Translations under genes and position numbers: made by a program
Assembly: GCF_000969885.1 (NCBI RefSeq)
Contig: NZ_CP009501.1
Location: 2,921,877-2,985,876, forward strand
DNA length: 64,000 nt
Source: Methanosarcina thermophila TM-1
GTDB lineage: Archaea; Halobacteriota; Methanosarcinia; Methanosarcinales; Methanosarcinaceae
Direction: 5' to 3'
Shown here: piece after piece, positions 59,501-64,000 of the stretch
Numbering within the stretch: the stretch's first letter is position 1
Layout: each line of letters starts with the position of its first letter
Notes under the pieces: model-generated
Database searches by the model: none
What the model saw: only the letters and a program-made list of their open reading frames with translations
Told to the model about the DNA's origin: nothing

Positions 59501-60713
59501 AGATATGGGTATAATCTCCACTATGACTGTTACCGGTCAACCGGAAAGCAAATACAATTGGACAGAAAATCTGACTTTGATCGTTGATCAGAAACCTAAC
59601 TATCTTTATCACGATCCGGATTTTGACCTGAGAGAGGAGTATGAATGGACTGATGCCGCGACTGGAAGAACAATTTACCCCCTTGGTGTACGTAATACCT
59701 GCATTTTTACAACAGGTATCTCCGAGGAAATAGCAGACAGTATTTCTTCAAGCAATGAATACGTAAAAACTGAAATAGCACAGCAAATAAGCCAGAGTAT
59801 CTCAAGCCTGAACACTGAAGTTCTATTATTTGAACAAGATCTGAGCGAGCAGAATATCTCTCTGGATACAACTCGTCTTAACAAAGAAGTTTACAATTTG
59901 AAGCATACTTATGCGCAGGAAATGAGATCTCAAATAACTGAAAATGTAGTCAAAGAGATAACTTCGAATCCAGTAATTTCAGACTGGATCAAAGAAGAAA
60001 AAGTTAGGGCGATTACAGCAAGCTGTCTGAATAACTTTTCCGATGACCAGGTAATCCAGAAATCTACTACTGATGAACTCGCAGTTGAACTCTCTGCTAT
60101 TATAAAATCTGAAATTCGAAACTCAAATCTATCGATTGGGCATGATGAACTTGAAGCTACTCTAAATAGAGTAGATACTGACATCAGAATAGGGGTTGCA
60201 AATGGAATCTGTGCAGTTACAGTAAACAAAGGCCAAACCCTCGATGCTGGCTTCGAGAGAATTGATAAAGAGTTGAAAAATCTAGCTAATGAAACTGTTG
60301 ACACATATTCCGGTGAAGCAGGAGATAAGATAAGAAGAAGGCTGGATAGGACGATGACAACTATTCCGTGTGGATTGCCTGTGTTGCCACCACATTGGGT
60401 TTTTACAATTAATATTTGGACGTATGATGTAATGGCAGAGTACAAAGAATTCACTATAATCGATAATGATAATGAAGTTATTCCCAAGCCTTATTTTGGG
60501 CATAAAGGACAGAAGTATGTTAGACAAGATGACGCAATCGTTTTGAACGACGAATATCTTGGTGAAAACATACCTATAACTTTTAAGTTCAGTGGGTATG
60601 CAACTTCAATAGTAGGTTCAGGCCCAAAGGGTGTTGGGGATAAACTGGGAAAAAGTACTGAAGAATCAATAGGATATGAATATCTTTTATCAAGAGTTGG
60701 AGGAAGTAAATGA
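56502..60713 (+). CDS. Giant membrane-anchored surface protein
   Basis: The 1,403-residue protein starts at ATG 56502 after GGAAGGG; the open frame extends to TTG 56397. It has one N-terminal membrane segment (residues about 16-38) resembling a TadE-like or pilin-like anchor, then about 1,360 exported residues. These are rich in Ser, Tyr and N-glycosylation sites (NxS/T), with a helical region at about 980-1340. The stop overlaps the next gene by ATGA, so both are made together. The family is not recognised; it is probably an envelope or adhesion protein. Confidence 0.8.
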   Translation: MARKPDNFSFFIEDTCAYIPYAVIGIFILLVSTFTSVYLLKIDSEVAETIYTTENVNPEKSAINLASFDLARCLNYAGMEALEWQGEHPVILPEGSAVDRFSEDGFMVIPKNQNLEKGDLLQLSINLPSDIWGKIEALWKNRDIKLIVNDSSGNEIKNINYGQATGFFQKVSFQETVEIPDSAASGYASIELYYGDGLKASDWFVIEVSPVKDITADAFNRLLSANYQGNSHTFREYAINVEPDIKPEQIKIRKVTGTLQREISSGGKHKNYADANPAFDTGYNTHSSKNYTIYYVFEIPALNYTLVNLETGESSNRSMKLSTLITSREPLLEELVREYETELGNTSSLDSTSNLVLGATNLRTFVYGPWQHYANGPLNILTNPALSSSINGATLYTQKKIFDSVDPLSLTYTTYYNEKVLYEDVSSSSSVSDRNKAPSGSNSISNTSISSYERDKGVNLTTTYDSLAQNKSFSFDVEKSIKESLRETNTSFEELSEYSKIEVSASNYTNGVIDGWVFNDHVWIEENPDLIHAVTDSVYTASVQGQILRDGFAFPDPISSQITANFDSDSVSFTSQTVSWDSNYLASGAHKGSLVPSYSWRDSTRKSYSESLDPSIEPPEGSVSRWSISAADVSLISADIVDVKIEPHFSYAGNDTLTFENRSEGYLNREEHVFDWRVRYDISYKIVTNWKIDYSYDYTYKWKTREQLPDGNYTTVTHSDTSSGLASKTVSKVNLASLSHAETEAEKLTIVYHKRPPAGGYIGLSTYSDPIEREYRETTLYLDNKGGTGILNEIDSLDSDTNKIERFDPCCSDAADKYRDEYVDLRAIESMFWAYPDGQYLPKHAVNCDIPPWLHRIMAEEVLEMLNSVEKDNPTFNYSLMDSPGQDPTDLQVQTAEKLILKLEKGREAYVNKEKYLTPSGKIYASSDSARYIAKNEAYNRLIEDIDRKNRKLDSDINSYILKALEKKSIDTSSFDSVTSVKMTLFNNPAVERAASVLGEDMGIISTMTVTGQPESKYNWTENLTLIVDQKPNYLYHDPDFDLREEYEWTDAATGRTIYPLGVRNTCIFTTGISEEIADSISSSNEYVKTEIAQQISQSISSLNTEVLLFEQDLSEQNISLDTTRLNKEVYNLKHTYAQEMRSQITENVVKEITSNPVISDWIKEEKVRAITASCLNNFSDDQVIQKSTTDELAVELSAIIKSEIRNSNLSIGHDELEATLNRVDTDIRIGVANGICAVTVNKGQTLDAGFERIDKELKNLANETVDTYSGEAGDKIRRRLDRTMTTIPCGLPVLPPHWVFTINIWTYDVMAEYKEFTIIDNDNEVIPKPYFGHKGQKYVRQDDAIVLNDEYLGENIPITFKFSGYATSIVGSGPKGVGDKLGKSTEESIGYEYLLSRVGGSK

Positions 60714-61321
60714 GAGCAGGAATTATGTTTTTAGGATTAATTTTATTGTTACTTATCGATACTGTTTCTGCATCTTCTCCTTACTGTTCAATAGATGTAT
60801 ACTATAACGATAAGATGCTACCTGGGGATGAAGTAGCAAAACCAATTCTGAAAATTGATGAGCTTTTCAAAATCAAAATCACTATGACATTAAATCAAAC
60901 ATCTAGACTATTTATTGAAATTGACAGTATTGGATCTGAATCTCCTTATGAGGTGATTGAGGGTCCTTCTAAGTTTTCTGAGAAAAAGCATTTTGAGTCC
61001 TTAGATCCAGGAGTATATAATTTTGAATGGCTTTTGAGACCTACTGAAGAATGGGCAGATTGGTCTATGCCCGTAAATTTCTGGTACCAAATACACGAAA
61101 AAGGGAAAGATGAGCCTGCTGTAAAAGGAGAATTCACAGTTGCATACCCTTATATCTCCAACGAATACTACGAAGGCGAAGTTCCATCTTCGGAAACTCA
61201 ACCCACCCAACAGTCAACCTCAGAAAACTCATCTTCCCCAACAGCATCTACACCAGCTTTCAGTTTAGCAACTGCTATTCTGGCGCTTGTGATTTTATTC
61301 TTCAAATTTTCCCGCCAGTAG
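60710..61321 (+). CDS. Sarcinarray-like secreted protein
   Basis: The 203-residue protein has a signal peptide (MRAGIMFLGLILLLLIDTVSA), a beta-sandwich-like domain with the SIDVYYNDKMLPGDEVAKP opening, a Ser/Thr/Pro-rich linker (about 150-182) and a C-terminal membrane helix ending FKFSRQ. This layout matches the sarcinarray family of Methanosarcina surface proteins. It is translationally coupled (ATGA overlap) to the giant protein upstream, suggesting a joint surface complex. Confidence 0.75.
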   Translation: MRAGIMFLGLILLLLIDTVSASSPYCSIDVYYNDKMLPGDEVAKPILKIDELFKIKITMTLNQTSRLFIEIDSIGSESPYEVIEGPSKFSEKKHFESLDPGVYNFEWLLRPTEEWADWSMPVNFWYQIHEKGKDEPAVKGEFTVAYPYISNEYYEGEVPSSETQPTQQSTSENSSSPTASTPAFSLATAILALVILFFKFSRQ

Positions 61322-61330
61322 AAACACTCC

Positions 61331-61350
61331 TTTTAGGACTATTCCTAAAA
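61331..61350 (+). terminator. Hairpin downstream of surface operon
   Basis: TTTTAGGA/TCCTAAAA (8-bp stem, four-base loop) starts 10 bp after the stop codon. It is a plausible transcript end for the surface-protein pair. A larger 11-bp inverted pair CTTTCGAGAAA/TTTCTCGAAAG follows at 61354-61364 and 61409-61419. Confidence 0.5.
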
Positions 61351-61514
61351 TATCTTTCGAGAAATTGTAACTTTATAGAACGCAAAGAAATGAACTTCTG
61401 GCGCTGATTTTCTCGAAAGAAAAGGACTTATCGCTTACGGTCATATCCTCTCTATTAGCTCAAAAATACAAGCTCAAAATCTGTTAAACCGAATATAGCT
61501 TTAGGGGATAAACA

Positions 61515-61880
61515 ATGGCAGAAGCAACCGAGCAAAAAAATAAGCCCATGATCTGGAAAGAACTCGTATTGGGATTTGCTGTAGTCGAATCTTGCATATA
61601 TCACTCGATCCGTACAATACCTATTGTGACCGCGAGCAATGCCGAAGAAGTGCTTTTTACGGACAATTTAACCAGACTTACGAAACTGGAAAGTGACGAG
61701 ACTGTAAAAGGAGTCCTTCCGGTACCATTTCCAACCTATGAGGTAACTGGAGCCATGCCGACTGAGGGTGAAGAATTCAGTGAGGTAATACTTTTAGGGT
61801 ATGAGTATCCCGGCATGGAGGCTCCGGACTGGATGGAAATTCTTAAAAGAGAGGTCGAAAATCCGAGAAGATGTGTGTAA
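61515..61880 (+). CDS. Hypothetical protein
   Basis: The 121-residue protein starts at ATG 61515 with an AGGGGAT SD. It has a helical N-terminus, a short hydrophobic stretch (LVLGFAVVESCIYHSI) and an acidic C-terminus. No family is recognised. It may be functionally tied to the surface genes just upstream, but nothing proves it. Confidence 0.6.
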   Translation: MAEATEQKNKPMIWKELVLGFAVVESCIYHSIRTIPIVTASNAEEVLFTDNLTRLTKLESDETVKGVLPVPFPTYEVTGAMPTEGEEFSEVILLGYEYPGMEAPDWMEILKREVENPRRCV

Positions 61881-62287
61881 ATTTGGCTGTATAATAACAA
61901 TTTCTATTTTTATAAAAATGATTTACAGGAAAACTCATTCTTTTTCATCTTTTCTGTGCATTGGGATTTCAAAACTTTTAACTTGTCACTTGGTTTCAAG
62001 TTATTAATCAGATTTTTTTAATATCCAGCTGGCTCCAGCCGTGCACCTGCGCAGGATAGAGATAACCGAAAATGCTATTCCGATCCCCCTGAACTGATAT
62101 CAATGTTTTAACTTCTGACCATCGGAAACCTGTTTTTGAATCTTATGTCAGATTTATGTCAATTCACCTCTTTTCCAGCGTGAAAGTTGCTAACTTCCTT
62201 ATTTAGTTAGAATCTGCTTTCTGTCTAAATGAGTTAATTACTAATATAGAAAGCCTTATAGGGTAAAAATTAGAGACTGATGGAAGC
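61881..62287. other. Intergenic upstream of mre11
   Basis: AT-rich with no open frame. A TATA-like AATATAGAAAG (about 62240-62250) precedes mre11. Confidence 0.5.
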
Positions 62288-64000
62288 ATGGCCAGGGAAA
62301 TAAGGATACTCCATACTGCTGACACGCATCTGGGATACAGGCAGTACCACAGTGAGAACCGGAGAAAGGATTTTTTTGCAGCTTTCGAGCTTGTCGTAAA
62401 CGATGCGGTTGAGATGCAGGTCGATGCCGTAGTGCATGCGGGAGACCTTTTTGATTCGAGGAACCCGACCCTTGAAGATCTCCTTGAGACAATGAATATC
62501 CTGGCACGGCTCAAGGAGGCTGGCATACCTTTTCTCGGGATTGTCGGGAACCATGAGAGCAAGCAGAATATCCAGTGGCTTGACCTTTTCGAGGAAATGG
62601 GGCTTGCGGTAAGGCTTGGGAAAAAACCATTTATGGTAGGCAATGCAGCTATTTACGGGATTGATAGCGTCCCGAAATCAAAAATTCCCATATTCGATTA
62701 CTCAGGCTTTGAGGCGCCGGATTCCAGCCTTTCTACCTTATCTAATCCTTCTACTCCAGAAGAAAACTTCTGGAAACTGCTTGTAATGCACCAGATCGTG
62801 AATCCTTTTCCATATGCGGAGTGGGACTGTGATGAGGTGCTTGAAAACCTGCCTTTCAAGGTTGATGCAATTCTTCTTGGCGATTACCATGAACATGCAA
62901 TAATTAAAAACAAAACAGGCGAGACATGGATCACTTACTCCGGAAGCACGGAGCGGAATGCAGTTTCCGAAAAGGAAGCCCGTTCCTATAATATCATCAC
63001 GCTTTCCGAAAAAGGACTTGAGATCAGCAGGCGCACGATCCCGACCAGGAATTTTCTTTCCATCCAGGTAGAGTTAAATGGGGAAGATAATCCATATGAG
63101 CAGATTTTCTCTAAAGTAAACGAGCATTTAGAAGAAATTCCGGGTTCCGTGGTCTTTCTGGAAATTATCGGGGATTCTGGTCCAGTCCTGTCACAGAGCG
63201 AGCTTGAGGAATACCTGATTAATAAAAAGGCTATTGTGGCAAACGTTAAAGACTGGAGAACAAAAGAATCCTTCCCTGAGGAAGCCCTAAAGATCACCTT
63301 CTCCGATCCTGATCATGCAGTTGCAAGTGAAATCAGAAAAATGAGCTTAAACGACGGTGGGCTGATTATTAACGAAGTTGTCCGGAGCCCGGATATCTCA
63401 AAGTCAAGAGTGGACGAAGAAACCGAAAGCCGGCTTTCGAAGCTCATTGAGGCTAAAGCTGAGGAATTCAAAAGCCCTGATTTTAGAATAGAAGTGCCTG
63501 CCAGCCCTATTTCCCCTGCCAGTTCAACATCCGATTCTGGATTTTCGGGACTTGAAGAATTAAAACCCAGCGGAGAGAGCGAACCGGATAAAAATTTTAG
63601 ATCAGCTATGGAAATTGGTTTTGCTGGGAAAGCTGAATTCTCAGGAGAGACTGGACTTTCAGGGAAAACCAGGCCTATAGAGGTAATTGCCGGAAAGCTT
63701 GAAATTACTGAACTATCAGGCGTCCTCAGGACTTCAGACCTAGATGAGAAAACTAAAATGAAATCTGTAAGTCAGCCTGTAAGTCAACTTCATGAAACTA
63801 AACTTGCAAGCAAACCTGAAAGTGAACTTCCTGATAACGAGCCTGGGAAAGAGGCTCAAAAGCCGTCTGAGTTCGCGGTTAATAGCAAATCTCAAGAGGA
63901 GACATCAGGCAAATCCGAGAAGCTGACTGAAGAAAAACCTGCAAGGGCTACGGGATTAACCAGAAAAGCGGGAAAGGCAGGGCAGAAAAAAGGAAAAAGC
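62288..64000 (+). CDS. mre11: Mre11 nuclease (partial, runs off window)
   Basis: The frame from ATG 62288 stays open for 571 codons to the window end, so the C-terminus is missing. It has the phosphoesterase motifs HTADTHLG (9-16), HAGDLFDS, GNHES, MHQ and LGDYHEH, and the late YSGSTERN segment. Mre11 with Rad50 processes DNA double-strand breaks; rad50 usually lies downstream in archaea. From about residue 390 the sequence becomes Ser/Glu/Lys/Pro-rich and repetitive, a long linker before the expected Rad50-binding tail. Confidence 0.95.
   Translation, partial: MAREIRILHTADTHLGYRQYHSENRRKDFFAAFELVVNDAVEMQVDAVVHAGDLFDSRNPTLEDLLETMNILARLKEAGIPFLGIVGNHESKQNIQWLDLFEEMGLAVRLGKKPFMVGNAAIYGIDSVPKSKIPIFDYSGFEAPDSSLSTLSNPSTPEENFWKLLVMHQIVNPFPYAEWDCDEVLENLPFKVDAILLGDYHEHAIIKNKTGETWITYSGSTERNAVSEKEARSYNIITLSEKGLEISRRTIPTRNFLSIQVELNGEDNPYEQIFSKVNEHLEEIPGSVVFLEIIGDSGPVLSQSELEEYLINKKAIVANVKDWRTKESFPEEALKITFSDPDHAVASEIRKMSLNDGGLIINEVVRSPDISKSRVDEETESRLSKLIEAKAEEFKSPDFRIEVPASPISPASSTSDSGFSGLEELKPSGESEPDKNFRSAMEIGFAGKAEFSGETGLSGKTRPIEVIAGKLEITELSGVLRTSDLDEKTKMKSVSQPVSQLHETKLASKPESELPDNEPGKEAQKPSEFAVNSKSQEETSGKSEKLTEEKPARATGLTRKAGKAGQKKGKS

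Noticed and set aside
59930-60487. Minus-strand frame of 185 codons opposite the giant surface protein
   Set aside because: Shadow frame with no start signal; the plus-strand gene is continuous.

Overview
The window is archaeal and almost certainly Methanosarcina. It carries a complete coenzyme F430 gene cluster (cfbA-cfbE-cfbD-cfbC-cfbB), which is diagnostic of methanogens. It also has archaeal information-processing genes (aIF2-gamma, Rpo7, Spt4, S24e, S27ae, a Kae1-Bud32 fusion, tRNA-intron endonuclease, Mre11), glycerol-1-phosphate dehydrogenase for archaeal lipids, PurP, and Methanosarcina-type surface proteins. AT-rich spacers between GC-richer genes, frequent TTG/GTG starts behind strong Shine-Dalgarno (SD) sites, and intergenic minisatellites fit this genus. 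The species cannot be fixed from the sequence alone.

Layout. 1-7.2 kb: a PP-loop amidotransferase-like gene, an NAD-synthetase-like gene broken by an ochre codon, a DUF362 ferredoxin protein, an acyltransferase, a membrane hydrolase-like protein, a radical SAM protein, a ferredoxin and a cyclase-family hydrolase. 7.2-8.8 kb: a 1,008-bp IS5-type element splits a membrane-anchored protein gene, and removing it with one copy of the target duplication restores the frame exactly. 9.1-22.6 kb: a mostly minus-strand information-processing block (aIF2-gamma, PIN/Fcf1, Rpo7, Spt4, dephospho-CoA kinase, S24e, S27ae, a giant TPR protein, Kae1-Bud32, XTPase), preceded by PurP, SpoIIM-like and DUF63 genes. 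23.3-25.8 kb: G1P dehydrogenase, UPF0179 and DUF2150. 26.1-30.7 kb: a glycan block (glycogen synthase, GalT, GT4 glycosyltransferase).

31-45.5 kb is gene-poor and accessory-like. It holds an orphan ABC ATPase, small membrane proteins, AlkD, two secreted transglutaminase-like proteins, a cupin, a pair of paralogous helical small proteins, a Zn-finger microprotein, a ChaB-like protein, and many direct and inverted repeats. A coiled-coil microprotein (39756-39929) lies on the minus strand, and a DUF2267 gene appears to start at ACG. 45.7-51.4 kb is the F430 pathway: CfbA inserts nickel into sirohydrochlorin, CfbB amidates it, CfbC/CfbD (nitrogenase-like) reduce and cyclise it, and CfbE closes the last ring. 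51.7-56 kb holds endA, DUF2209, hflX and a PHP phosphoesterase. 56.5-61.9 kb holds a 1,403-residue membrane-anchored surface protein and a sarcinarray-like partner. The window ends inside mre11.

The least explained DNA is the palindrome-rich locus at about 54.98-55.18 kb, the tandem 13- and 15-bp repeats around endA and upstream of egsA, and a dispersed chain-of-hairpins repeat seen near 35.6 and 54.65 kb. These are reported as candidates, not as proven systems.
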